From the NCBI GenBank assembly GCA_003952965.2, contig RXIC02000013.1, positions 496,001 through 560,000 of the forward strand: 64,000 bases of DNA, read 5' to 3'. Below are positions 41,001 through 53,761 of the stretch, one piece after another. Made by a program: the position numbers and the translations under genes. Each line of letters opens with the position of its first letter. Position 1 is the first letter of the stretch. The DNA is from Morella rubra. Its lineage: Eukaryota > Streptophyta > Magnoliopsida > Fagales > Myricaceae. The notes beneath the pieces were generated by a model. That model had not been told where the DNA came from and searched no databases. It saw nothing but the letters and a program-made list of their open reading frames with translations.

Positions 41001-44000
41001 AAATCCTGCATCAGTTCAAGAGAAAAAACCAGCTTCAGATACCCATGATATGGACTCCGGTACATCCTTTGAAAAAATATTGGGTAAATCAACTGGATAT
41101 TTGACTGATGAAGAGAGTCAGAAGGTTCTGCTAGTCGCTTGTGACCTGATAAAACAGCATGTACCAGCTGTGATCATGCAGGCTGTTCTGCAGTTGTGTG
41201 CTCGGTTGACAAAGACACATTCTCTAGCTTTGCAGTTCCTTGAAAATGGGGGTTTGTCTACTCTTTTTAGTCTCCCAAGAAGTAGTTTTTTCCCTGGATA
41301 TGACACTGTTGCATCTGCTATTGTGCGGCATCTCCTTGAAGATCCTCAGACACTGCAAACAGCTATGGAACTCGAAATACGACAAACTTTGAGTGGAAAC
41401 GGGCATGCTGGGCGTGTTTCTGCACGAACATTTTTGACTTCAATGGCGTCTGTTATCTCTAGGGATCCCGTGATTTTCATGAAAGCTGCTGGTGCTGTTT
41501 GCCAATTGGAGACATCTGGCGGTAGGACCTTTGTTGTGCCATCAAAGGAAAAAGAGAAGGAAAAGGACAAATCGAAGGCATCTGGTGTTGAAGCTGGCTT
41601 ATCTTCCAATGAATGTGTCCGGATTTCTGAAAATAAGGTACATGATGGATCAGGTAAATGCTCTAAAGGCCACAAGAAGATCCCTGCCAATCTCACTCAA
41701 GTAATCGATCAACTTCTTGATATAGTCTTAAAATACCCTTCGCCAAAAAGCCAGGAAGTTGGTGTGAATAACTTATCTTCTATGGAGGTTGATGAACCTG
41801 CAACAAAGGTAAAGGGTAAATCAAAAGTTGATGAGACTATGAAATTAGAGTCAGAGTCTGAAAGATCTGCAGGACTTGCTAAAGTGACTTTTGTCCTCAA
41901 GTTATTGAGTGACATTCTTCTGATGTATGTGCATGCAGTTGGGGTTATACTCAAAAGGGATTTAGAATTATGTCAGCTCCGGGGATCTAATCCTCCAGAT
42001 AGTCATTTAAATGGTGGTGGAGTAATTTATCATGTTTTGCATAGGTTACTTCCACTCTCTATTGATAAATCTGCAGGACCTGATGAATGGAGAGGTAAGT
42101 TGTCTGAAAAAGCTTCATGGTTCCTAGTTGTTCTGTGTGGGCGTTCTAGTGAAGGCCGTAGGCGAGTAATTAGTGAACTTGTGAAAGCCTTATTCTCGTT
42201 TTCAAACATGGAGAGCAATTCTACTAAGAGCATTTTGTTGCCGGATAAGAAGGTCTTTGCTTTTGTTGATTTGGCGTATTCTATTTTGTCAAAAAATTCA
42301 TCCTCTAGCAACTTACCTGGTGGTTCTGGGTGCTCACCTGACGTAGCAAAAAGCATGATAGATGGAGGAATGGTCCGATGCCTGACTAGTATTCTTCAAG
42401 TGATTGATTTGGACCATCCTGATGCTCCTAAAATTGTGAATCTCATACTGAAGGCTTTGGAAAGTTTGACAAGGGCTGCTAATTCTAGTGAACAATTTTT
42501 TAAATCTGATGGCACGAACAAGAAGAGGTCCATAGGATTAAGTGGAAGACCTAATGATCAGTTAGCTGCGCCGTCTGCTGCACACACTGTGGAGCATAAT
42601 CAAAATATAAACAGACATGAGGAATTCAGAGATGGGCAGGAGAATGAACAACAGAATCAAGAAACTTCTCAATGTGAAGATGATCGTAATGTGAATGCTA
42701 ATGAGTCTGTGGAGCAAGATATGAGAATAGAGGTGGAGGAGACAATGGCTACCAATCCACGTATGGAGCTTGGGATGGATTTTATGCGTGAAGAGATGGA
42801 AGAGGGTGGTGTTTTGCACAACACTGACCAAATTGATATGAACTTTCGTGTTGAGAATAGAGCAGATGATGATATGGGTGAGGAAGACGATGACATGGGT
42901 GATGATGCTGAGGAGGATGAAGATGATGAGGGGGAGGAGGAGGATGAGGATATAGCAGAAGATGGTGGTGTCATGATGTCTCTTGCTGATACAGATGTAG
43001 AAGACCATGATGACACTGGCTTGGGGGATGATTATAATGAGGAGATGATTGATGATGAGGATGATGATTTTCATGAGAATCGTGTCATAGAGGTGAGATG
43101 GAGGGAAGCACTTGATGGGTTAGATCACTTGCAGGTACTTGGTCAACCCGGGGGAGCAGGTGGTCTAATTGATGTTGCAGCTGAACCTTTTGAAGGAGTT
43201 AATGTAGATGACCTTTTTGGTCTTCGCAGGCCTTTAGGTTTTGAACGCCGCCGTCAGACAGGTAGGTCTTCTTTTGACCGAACTGTTGCTGAAGTGAATG
43301 GTTTTCAACATCCTCTCCTTTTAAGACCATCCCAGTCAGGGGATCTGATGACAATGTGGTCCTCGGGTGGGAATTCATCTAGAGATGTAGAAGCTTTGTC
43401 ATCTGGGAGTTTTGATGTAGCTCATTTCTACATGTTCGATGCTCCTGTTCTTCCATATGATAATGTACCAAGCAGTCTCTTTGGTGACCGTTTAGGTGGT
43501 GCAGCACCCCCACCTTTGACTGATTATTCTGTAGGCATGGACTCCTTGCAGTTACCAGGACGAAGAGGACCTGGTGATGGTCGGTGGACTGATGATGGTC
43601 AGCCACAAGCTGGTGCTCAATCTGCTGTCATTGCACAGGCAGTCGAGGAGTACTTCATTTCTCAAATGCGTGGTCCTGCTCCTCTAAATGGTCCTGAAAG
43701 GCAGTCTCAAAATTCAGGAGTGCAGGAGAAACAACCAGATGCTCTTCCATCCAATGCTATTACAGTAACAGTGGAGGGTGCTAACACGAACAGTCAAAGC
43801 GAAGGGCAACATCAAGAAAATAGAGTACCCCAGCGTCAAGAAAATGGCAACGAGGCCACAGTTAACACCACAGTCGAGGGTATAACTAGTGGAGAACAAG
43901 GTAATCCAGAATCCTTTCTTGATCCTGCAGGTGAATGTTTACAGGCACATGAGCCTATGTCTATCCAACCATTTTCACTGAACACCACACCAAATGGGCA

Positions 44001-47000
44001 TGATAACATGGAAATTGGTGAAGGAAATGGCATTGCTGATGAGCTGGGAGGAACGATGCCAGAGTTTATCAACTCATCTACGGATTTTGGTGCTTATCTG
44101 CAATGTGACCGGGGCTCTGATGCACCTGCAAGTCTCAGTGATGTGCCAGTTCAGGCCACAAGTTATAATGGATCTTCAAGAACTGATGATCAGGCCAGTA
44201 ATCCTGGTGGGGCAGTTTCTGGTTTGCCAAGGACTAATTCAGACGAATGTCATGCTGCTTCTGTCCGTGTGAGTGTTGATGTTGATATGAATAATGTTGA
44301 TGCTGAAGGAAATCAATCTGATCAACCTGTGGCTTCATCTGAATTCGGGACAGTCGAGCCATCACCAAGGCAAAACACACTGGTTCCTCTCGATGCTAAT
44401 CAGGCTGAGCAGACTAGTGTTAATACTGAGGTGGCTAGTGCTAATGCTATCGATCCCACCTTCTTGGAAGCACTACCTGAAGATCTACGGGCAGAGGTAC
44501 TTGCTTCCCAGCAAGCTCAGTCTGTTCAGCCTCCAACTTATGCGCCGCCTTCAGCTGAAGATATTGATCCCGAGTTTTTAGCTGCTCTTCCTCCAGATAT
44601 TCAGGCAGAAGTTTTGGCCCAACAAAGAGCTCAGAGGGTTGCACAGCAGGCTGAAGGACAACCAGTTGACATGGACAACGCTTCAATCATTGCCACTTTT
44701 CCTGCTGATTTGCGTGAAGAGGTCTGTGTCTTCAACTTTCATTATTGTTAGGTATGGGGTTGCGGTAACTATGTCTTTCTTACGCATTTGCAACATTTGT
44801 CTTTTGTTTCTGTTTCAGGTACTTCTGACATCATCAGAAGCAGTTCTTTCTGCTTTACCCTCTCCGTTACTTGCTGAAGCTCAAATGCTAAGGGACCGAG
44901 CAATGAGTCATTATCAGGCTCGCGGCCTTTTTTCAGGCAGCCACAGGCTAAACAATCGGAGGAATGGGTTGGGTTTTGACCGACAGACAGTGATGGACAG
45001 GGGTGTTGGCATTACAATAGGACGAAGGGCAGCTTCTACCATTGCAGATGGCTTGAAGGGGAAGGAAATTGAAGGTGAGCCACTTCTGGATGCAAATGCG
45101 TTGAAAGCTTTGGTTCGGCTCCTACGATTAGCTCAGGTAATGCCATGCTCTATTTAATGGGATGTTTAGGTAAATTAGCTCTCTACTTGGAAAATATTTG
45201 TATTTCTTTGCCAGCTTACCTGCCAAAGTGGGTTCATAAAAGTCACAATGTATGGTAGTAGAATTTTTTTTTTTTGACTCTTATACATTAAGGAATTGTA
45301 AGTTAGCATCTTACTTTGAAGGTAGGGTCAAATAATGAGCAGAATTTACATTTTTTTTTTCTGGTTAAAGGAATAATGCATTTAATTAGGTTGGTCTCTG
45401 AAGTGACTACAGAACCATCTTTAGTCAGGGTTAAATTCGAGAACAATTAGACCTGTGTCCATATGAAATTTTGCTTTTGGGTTTTCCAATCTCAAGGGGT
45501 TATTCATAAAGTCTTCCACAGCCATCTTTAGTCAGGGTCAAATTTTTACTCAAAATTCGGAAAATATAGATTTGTGCTTTCATATTTTTCCATAACAATT
45601 TTGTAGTGTATTGTAATGTGTGGCTAATGGTTTTATTTTGTGCTGCTAGCCCCTTGCCAAAGGCCTCTTGCAGAGACTCCTGTTAAACCTTTGTGCACAT
45701 AGTGTTACAAGGGCAATTCTAGTTCGCCTCTTGCTTGATATGATCAAGCCTGAGGCCGAAGGCTCAATCAGCGGATCAGCAACTATTAACTCCCAGAGGC
45801 TTTATGGTTGCCAGTCAAATGTCGTTTATGGTCGATCCCAGTTGCTGGATGGTAAGCTTTCATCCAATGTCGACAGAACTATCTACATAATTTGTTACAT
45901 ATTGATTATTTTCCATTAAAGCTATCTTAATTTTGTCCCTTTACAGGTCTTCCTCCATTGGTCTTGCGTCGAACTTTTGAGATTTTAACATATTTGGCGA
46001 CCAATCATTCTGCTGTTGCCAATACGTTATTCTACTTTGATCCCTCACTTGTTCCAGAGCCTCTGAGTCCAACATGTATGGAAGTCAAGAAGGATAAAGG
46101 CAAGGAGAAAATTGTGGAAGGAGGACTTCCATCAATTTCTTTGGGGAACTCTCTGGACGGGGATATACCCTTGATACTTTTCCTGAAGCTTTTGAATAGG
46201 CCTCTTTTTCTACGTAGTACACCTCACCTAGAGCAGGTATATTTGATATCCATAGAGTGATCTTATAGTAGGTTTTCCCACTAATTGTGTAGAATAGGTT
46301 AACTTGGTCCACATTCTAGCTATGAACAAATAAATAACTGGGGTCCATCTTAAATGCTTCAGGTCATGGGTCTGCTTCAAGTAGTTGTTTATACTGCAGC
46401 ATCAAAATTAGAGTACCAGCCTCAATCTGAAGTGGCAACTGCGAATCCTGAAGATTTGCCAGTCAATGAAGCTTCTGGTGATGTGCAAAAGGATCCTTCT
46501 TTGTCAGAACAGGAGTCTAAGCAAGAGGATAAATGTGCTGGTGCGGAGTCATCTGCTTCCGAGGGAAAGAAAAGCATTGATACTTATGAAATCTTTTTGC
46601 AACTGCCCCAACCAGAACTTTGCAATCTGTGCAGCATTCTTGGTCGCGAGGGGTACTGTCACTGCTCTGTTTTCATTACTGCATGCATTAGATATTATGT
46701 TAATGTTTCTCTTTAATGTCCTGCTAACCATTATGTTACTTGCATTTCTCTCTACGTCTACTTCCTCTCTGGGTTCTCTCTCTTTTAATTTTGCCTGCTG
46801 CTGTATTGTTTCTCTTTTCTTTTTTCCCCATCTTTCTTCTCTTGTTTTATATCAGTGAGTGATTAACTTGTCTATTACTTATTTAGGCTTTCAGATAAAG
46901 TTTATATGCTTGCCAGTGAGGTGTTGAAAAAGTTGGCCTCAGTTGTTGCACCCCATCGAAAGTTGTTTACTTCTGAGCTTTCTGAATTAGCCCATGGATT

Positions 47001-50000
47001 GAGCAGTTCAGCAGTCAATGAGCTTGTCACTCTACGGAAAACGCACATGCTTGGTTTGAGTGCTGGTTCCATGGCTGGTGCAGCAATCCTTCGTGTGCTG
47101 CAAGCTCGTAGCTCGCTCACTTCATCTAGCAATAATGAGAGTGCAGGACTCGATAGTAATGGGGAGCTGGAGGAGCAAGATACTATGAAAAAGCTGAATG
47201 TTTCCCTTGAGTCCTTGTGGCAAGAATTGAGTGACTGTATAAGTGTGACGGAGATGCAGTTGGGTCAAAGCTCCTTTTCTCAGCCTATGTCTAATATAAA
47301 TGTTGGGGAGCATGTCCAGGGGACAACGACTTCATCTCCTCTCCCCCCTGGAACTCAGAGACTCTTGCCCTTCATTGAGGCTTTCTTTGTTTTGTGCGAA
47401 AAACTGCATACAAACCATTCCATCACCCAGCAAGACCATGCCAATATAACTGCAAGAGAAGTCAATGAATCTGCTGGAACTTCAACCTTTTCGACAACAA
47501 AGAGCAGTGTGGATTCTCAGAAGAAGATTGATGGTGGAGTCACATTTACAAGGTTTTCTGAGAAGCATCGCCGGCTTTTGAATGCTTTTATTAGACAGAA
47601 TCCAGGTTTATTAGAGAAATCGCTTTCTATGCTGCTGAAGGCACCAAGGCTGATTGATTTTGACAATAAGCGAGCATATTTTCGATCAAGAATCAGGCAG
47701 CAGCATGAGCAACACCTCTCTGGCCCATTGCGGATTAGTGTTCGAAGGGCTTATGTTTTGGAGGATTCATACAATCAGTTGCGGATGCGTCCCACTCTGG
47801 ACCTAAAGGGACGATTAAATGTGCAATTTCAAGGTGAAGAGGGTATTGATGCTGGAGGTCTGACTAGAGAATGGTATCAATTACTGTCAAGAGTAATATT
47901 TGACAAGGGAGCATTGCTCTTCACAACAGTGGGAAACAATGTAACATTTCAGCCAAATCCCAATTCTGTCTACCAGACAGAACATCTTTCTTACTTCAAG
48001 TTTGTGGGTCGTGTGGTAATTACTTTGAGACACCAGTATTGAAGCTTATTTTATATTTTTAATATTTGCGTATCTGATATATGTATATGGCTTACCAATG
48101 AAGTCTTCCAGGGTGTTTTACATTTTTCTTCGAACTGTTGTGCAGGTTGCAAAGGCACTGTTTGATGGACAACTTTTGGATGTTTATTTTACTCGATCGT
48201 TCTACAAGCACATACTTGGTGCCAAAGTGACTTACCATGATATAGAGGCAGTTGACCCCGACTACTACAAGAATTTGAAATGGATGTTAGAGGTCAGTGG
48301 GTTAATATCCCATGGTCTGGGTGCCTTTTTTATTTATTTATTTATTTGCTTCTGAATGGTGCTGACATATTTTTTTATGCCTGTTCTATATGGGTCTTTG
48401 ATTGTTGTCTCATTTGCTTCATCTTGTCACTTATGTGTTTTAGAACGATGTGAGTGACATTCCTGACCTGACATTTAGCATGGATGCGGATGAGGAGAAG
48501 CACATCCTTTATGGGAAAAATGAGGTATGAGCTACTACAAATTTTTGTCTCTGGTTTAAGTGTATAAACGTGATCATTCCTTGTCCTGGTTTCCTTTCAA
48601 AAATTCTTCAGAAGTTTCAGTCTGATTTTTCTCAATACTTGAATTGTTTTGCAAAGCTCGTATCGAGTTTCTAATAGAAAATGTATTTGACATTTGTGGT
48701 TTTCTTTCTCCCCCCTCTTCTCTCTTGAAAGGTTACTGACTATGAACTTAAACCGGGAGGAAGAAATATAAGGGTTACAGAAGAAACAAAGCATGAGTAT
48801 GTTGACCTTGTTGCTGGGCATATCTTGACAAATGCCATCCGTCCTCAAATTACTTCCTTTTTAGAAGGCTTCAATGAATTGGTACCGCGAGAACTTATCT
48901 CTATTTTCAATGATAAAGAGCTTGAGCTACTTATTAGTGGACTTCCAGAAATTGATTGTAAGTTGGTTTTCCTATTCAATTTTAAACTTAATATATACGT
49001 TGGACCTCTGCCTTACTTAACTGTTTGGTGGCATTGCTTTGCAGTGGATGATTTGAAGGCCAACGCGGAGTATACTGGCTATACAGCAGCCTCTAGTGTT
49101 ATTCAATGGTTTTGGGAGGTTGTTAAGGCTTTCAACAAGGAAGACATGGCAAGACTGCTGCAATTCGTCACTGGAACGTCTAAGGTAATTTAGTGCACTG
49201 CAGATAAAATGGTAGTTTGAAGCACCACATAGTGTGTGGGTGAACTTGGATGTCTTGCCAGTTTTCACTTTTTTTACACTCCCCTCTCCCCTCCCCTTTT
49301 TTTTCCTCCCTTTGTTTCTTTCACATGCAAATTTGGTCTAACAATCTTCAGCATGAATGTTGCAAGTCATTGATCAATATGATGTTATTCTTGACAATTT
49401 CTCTTGCTGTGCCCATCACCATTGTATTGTGTTACTCTCTCTCTCTCTCCTCCCCCCCCCCCCCCCCCCCCCCCGGGGGCGGGTAATGTCAATTTGTTCC
49501 TCGCTTGAAACCCTTCTTCAAGATATGGGTTCCTTTCCGTGAATCTGTCTTTGGATGGTAAGGGAAGATTTGATTATTTCAATTAATTAGTTTTTGGTTT
49601 CATTTTCCTTGTTTTGGTAAAACATTGTATTCTAGTTCCTTTATGTGACATGGTATTCCTTTTACATGCAAGTTGTGGTTAGGGCAACATAAGAGAAGCT
49701 CATATCTCACTGCTAGACATGGCATATCATTCTCCTTTATCCGAAATCTGCTTTAAGTGATGTTTGTGTTTTATGTGCTCATGCAATCTTTGATAGTTAC
49801 TGCTGGTTAGTTGATTCTGGTAGTTTGGGTTAGGGATTTGTCAAGCTGGTTTGGGGTTTTTACTTGTTTGAGTGGTTCATATATCTATGTATTTGGCATT
49901 GTAATAATTATGAATTGTATGGTTGACTTTATGCCACTGTATGGTTATGATTATTAAGGTTCCTTTGGAGGGCTTTAAGGCTTTGCAAGGTATCTCTGGT

Positions 50001-50292
50001 CCTCAAAGGTTTCAGATTCACAAGGCATATGGAGCTCCTGACCGGCTGCCCTCAGCTCATACATGGTGCGTGTGAAGATATGTACACTATTGGTTGTAGC
50101 CAGATATATAATTAAGAGTCAAAGTGTCTGCTTTTAGGCCTTGACCTAACTAATTCATTCCTCCCTGGGTGCCCTCTCTCTTGCTGCAGCTTTAATCAAC
50201 TTGACCTTCCTGAGTATAACTCCAAGGAACAGCTTGAAGAACGCCTTCTACTTGCTATCCATGAAGCCAATGAAGGGTTTGGCTTTGGTTGA
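35050..50292 (+). CDS. UPL1: E3 ubiquitin-protein ligase UPL1/UPL2-like (HECT)
   Basis: A very large HECT ligase that takes ubiquitin from an E2 onto its own cysteine and then onto substrates for proteasomal degradation. Fifteen exons join in phase to 3788 codons: 35050-35082, 36172-36267, 36346-36552, 36724-44721 (one 8-kb exon), 44819-45136, 45650-45851, 45947-46236, 46363-46652, 46887-48015, 48146-48292, 48444-48524, 48732-48957, 49045-49184, 49959-50065, 50190-50292. The start [11 protein letters not shown] is the family's usual N-terminus. Armadillo-like DUF908/DUF913 regions come first, then a UBA domain (about 1294-1335), a UIM-like [12 protein letters not shown] (about 1341), an acidic stretch (about 2157-2230), the DUF4414 repeats (about 2688-2780) and the HECT domain (about 3410-3788). 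Catalytic Cys3755 ([13 protein letters not shown]) has its codon split by the last intron. The length is slightly above Arabidopsis UPL1/UPL2. No break was seen, so it is likely functional. Confidence 0.97.
49430..49485. repeat. CT run and 23-base poly-C tract in a UPL intron
   Basis: Intron 13 of the UPL gene carries a (CT)n run followed by 23 consecutive C (49452-49474) and then GGGGGCGGG. This is simple-sequence DNA, prone to length variation and to assembly error. Confidence 0.85.
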
Positions 50293-53200
50293 CCCAAGAT
50301 AAATGCGGTATTCTCACCCCAGCAGTGCCAGCAATTTCCCTCAAAATTTCCATGTACATGTCAGTGGAACATCTTTTCCCTTTGATTTTTTTTTTTGTAA
50401 ATTTCCTGTTGAGCATCCTCTGTACTGCTACTTTTTACTTATCTGTTCTTTTGGCATGAAAAGCAAGGCAAGATTTTTATATCATCCCTAGCTCTTTCCG
50501 CATTGGGCATTGAGCTCTTAGAGAGTTTATCACTTCCAGGCAAAATTCTCTGGGGTTTGGTTGGATCTAGAAAACAATGAGCGGTAGGAAGGAACTTTAT
50601 TAGATTTACCTGGGTAAAGCAAGGTTTACAAGTTCCCTTTCCTTTCCATTCCCACATTCTGTTTCACAAGCCAACTGGGTCAAAATGCCTAGCAGAGTCA
50701 TATCTGTTGGTCCGTGGGCGCGTCGCTGTTTCTGGTCTGTTCTGTATCTTGATGGTTTTGATTACTGAACCTTTGGTTTTATGCCATCTCCTCTGTGGTG
50801 CAGATAAAGGCGATTTGTCCAGGTCAACCAAGATAATAAAATTCTGGACATTCAAGACTTCACCAGACTAAAGTTTTGAGTTCGACTACAGGAAGTTTCT
50901 TCGAAGCATTTTTCTTCATTGAGGCTGGCAATCAGTTCTTTGATCAATGGACCTGATGTTGATAATGTTCTTCAGCAACCGTGGGGTGCTCAGTAACAAT
51001 TGGCTAGAAATGTTATTTTTTGGATTCTTGCCATGTCAACGAGGGTTAGGGAAGTGTACAAAATGTTGATGCACAAGTATTTCATTGTTCATATAGTAGG
51101 TTTTTGATTCTCTTTTTAGCATTTAGCTCTCTATCCTTTGCTGCCATATAATTAGTTTATGTAACTACATAGCAGTTGGTAGCTTGGGAATGTATATCTA
51201 GTGGCTGTCAAATGTAGACACATTTTCTTTTACTTGAATGGTTAACCAGATCTCAACTTGTTAGGTTGTAGCAGGTTAAACTGCTGGCTGATTATTTTTA
51301 ACTTGAGTGGCTAATGTTAAGGTCTCGTTCTCAGGCGATCCTCTTTGAGCCTCAATTAGGGATTTGTCCTGCCAAAACTTGTCTTTCTTAACTTAATTAT
51401 CTAGAAAGCATTAATTTAGTGTTCCAATGCTTTGACTGCCTTTCCTCCAGTGGAAACCGACACAGCCATGTGCGGCAGTTGTATTATGTCCTGATTCTTG
51501 TAGTCAATTTGTGGTTTTATTGTGTTCTGACTCTTGAAGTCGGTTTGTTCGGTTTGTGTTTGTATTGGGTCCCGACTTTTGTGGTTGATTTGTGTTGCTC
51601 TTTTGGTCAGCTTGTGTTTGTTTCGAGTCTTGGCCTTTGTGGCCGGTTTGTAGTTATCTTAACATCTCTGGTGGTTTTGGGGCCCTTGTGGTTGGATTGA
51701 CTTCCGAATCTTTGGATTCTGCTTATTGAAGGATCTTTGGGTTTAGGATTTTTTCGCCATCCTTGGGGCGTTTTTCTAGTTTGTATTGGTTGTATTTTTT
51801 CGGATATTTTAATATTTAAGTTATTTTGTCTAGAAAAAAATAAAGAAAGTGAATATCCAACCTAAAAGACGCAGCGTCTCATTTCACGGTTTGGGCGTGG
51901 GGTTATACAAACCGTCTTGCCTACCACAGCCATTACCCGTACTGACTCCCCCAATCGCCTGCAACTTTCTCTTCCCGGTCTAGCCTGATTTTCCCCGATG
52001 AGCAAAACTTGAAGCATGCTGGACCACTTAGCAAAAAAAAAAAAAAAAACATGCTGGACCAACGGGCCTGCTTATATAATTGTAATATGGAATTTCGTTG
52101 GTTTTTTTTTCCTTTTGGAAAAAGGGTGACTACTAACAACAACATATGCTTTTTGTAGCTCTACAGATTGCCCAAAAGTGTTAATATAACATAATATAAC
52201 ACAGTCTACACCCATAAATTATCGGTTCAATTTGAGGGGAAAAAACATCAACAATTGCAATTTGTATGCGCCCCACCGTGGAGTAAAAAACCATCAATTA
52301 TCAATGTGTTATATGGAATATCTATAGCCAAATATTCCGAGATAAATCTTTCCCTATTTTATTTTGACAATTCTTTTTCTAACAATATTCATAGCTGAAA
52401 AATGAAAAACATAAAGCCTAAGGGCTATTCGTTTGAAATATGTCATAAGACCAGCCATGATGCAATATTAACCGCAGTAACAAAAACGTAAAATATATTC
52501 TCATTTGTGTAATGAACTTTCTTATATATATTTGCTAATTTTTGGATAACTTCATCATACTAAGAAAAAAATAATGAAGATTGTTTTTTAAGAAGGAACT
52601 GCTCTTGAAGAAGGCGTATCTAATGAGAGGCAAACACGAAAGATTAATGGAGTTAATACTATACCATAGTCAGGGATGAAGCTAAGATTTAAACATAGAG
52701 GGGCCACTTATAAAAAAAAATCTTTTTTCGATTAGACAAGGTAAGGAGAAACACCTTGAACCAAATTTAGTGTTTGGGAGTAAAATTTTAGGAGTTGGTA
52801 AAAAGGTGAAGAGAGAAAATGAAAAAATTGGTGAAAAAGTAAATGAAAAAGTAAAAAAAATTTGTGAAAAAATGAAGAGAAAAAAAATTGTAATGATGAT
52901 AAAATTTTAGATGTTAAAATTTTAGTTTGGCAAACACTATAGTCTATAAATTTTGGGGGCCTATATAGGGATAGAGGGTTGCTTGTAACTTATGACCAAA
53001 ATTTGGGACTATTTTGAAGGTGGAGGTTATTTTTAGTTGAGTAGTAGGCCATCATTTTCTTTTTGACTCTTTTTTTAAGCACAGAAAAAAATCTGTTGCA
53101 CTCGACTTGTGTCTTGACTTGAATGGACTTAGTCCTTGGGAGACGCACTAATCGGACTGAGAGTGCAACGATAAAGTCCGGCACTTGAATCGGTGCGATT

Positions 53201-53480
53201 CTATTTAGGTTTTTTAAGGTCATTATTTTCCAACTTGTATTTTGGAAGTATTGGGCTCTGGAGCCCATACGAAACACAACGGAGTTTGGGTCCATTCCTA
53301 AGCCAATTGACTCATTGGATCAGGAGCCCACGGACTGCAGACCCCAATCTGGACTTGCCTTTCCTTGTTAGGCCAATTTAAAAGCCGTACTATCTTCTTT
53401 ACCCAGGCCCAAAATTGTATCTGAAATTCCTCAAATTGTTAATTCATGCCATAATTCCAGAGAAATGGCCTCGCTTGGGA
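50293..53480. other. Intergenic: UPL 3' region, LINE-like tail, short MITE
   Basis: The first several hundred bases are UPL 3' untranslated and downstream sequence. 51420-51845 has degenerate sub-repeats (CTTGTAGTCAATTTGTGG and variants) ending in an A-rich AAAAAAATAAAGAAA tail, which looks like the 3' end of a LINE on the plus strand, with modest confidence. 52770-52945 is a short inverted-repeat element. 52672-52710 (CAGGGATGAAGCTA...AGGGGCC) resembles a hAT-like end. No gene is recognised. Confidence 0.5.
52770..52945. repeat. Short inverted-repeat element with AGTGTTTG ends
   Basis: The left end TTTAGTGTTTGGGAGTAAAA and the right end, reversed, ATAGTGTTTGCCAAACTAAA are imperfect inverted repeats, each followed by an AAAATTTTA block. 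The interior repeats GGTGAAAAAGTAAA-like units. Related blocks on the other strand occur at 11430-11590 and 59535-59665. Non-coding. Confidence 0.5.
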
Positions 53481-53761
53481 AGAGCCCTTGATGTCTTCGT
53501 GTTGGAAATCTTCATCAGCCAAAATCTCTCTAGTTTTCCACGAGATATCAAATTTTAGACGCTTTTCGTACTGGTGTTTCTCTAGCTCTAACAGAGAAAA
53601 GAATATACACACTTCTTGTACCCAAAATGAAGCTCCACAGAACACACAAGCCTCCGGTATGCCTCTCACTCTTCAAGCATGTGTGCCCGTGCTGCTTGTG
53701 TGTTTTTATGTACATGTTTTCTTATTGCAACTTTTCGTTTTGCGAAACAGCAGTCTCTGGA

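Noticed and set aside
42562-43074. Long open stretch on the minus strand (170 codons, Ile/His-rich)
   Set aside because: It lies opposite the acidic-repeat part of the UPL exon; the GAT/GAG repeats read backwards give ATC/CTC runs.
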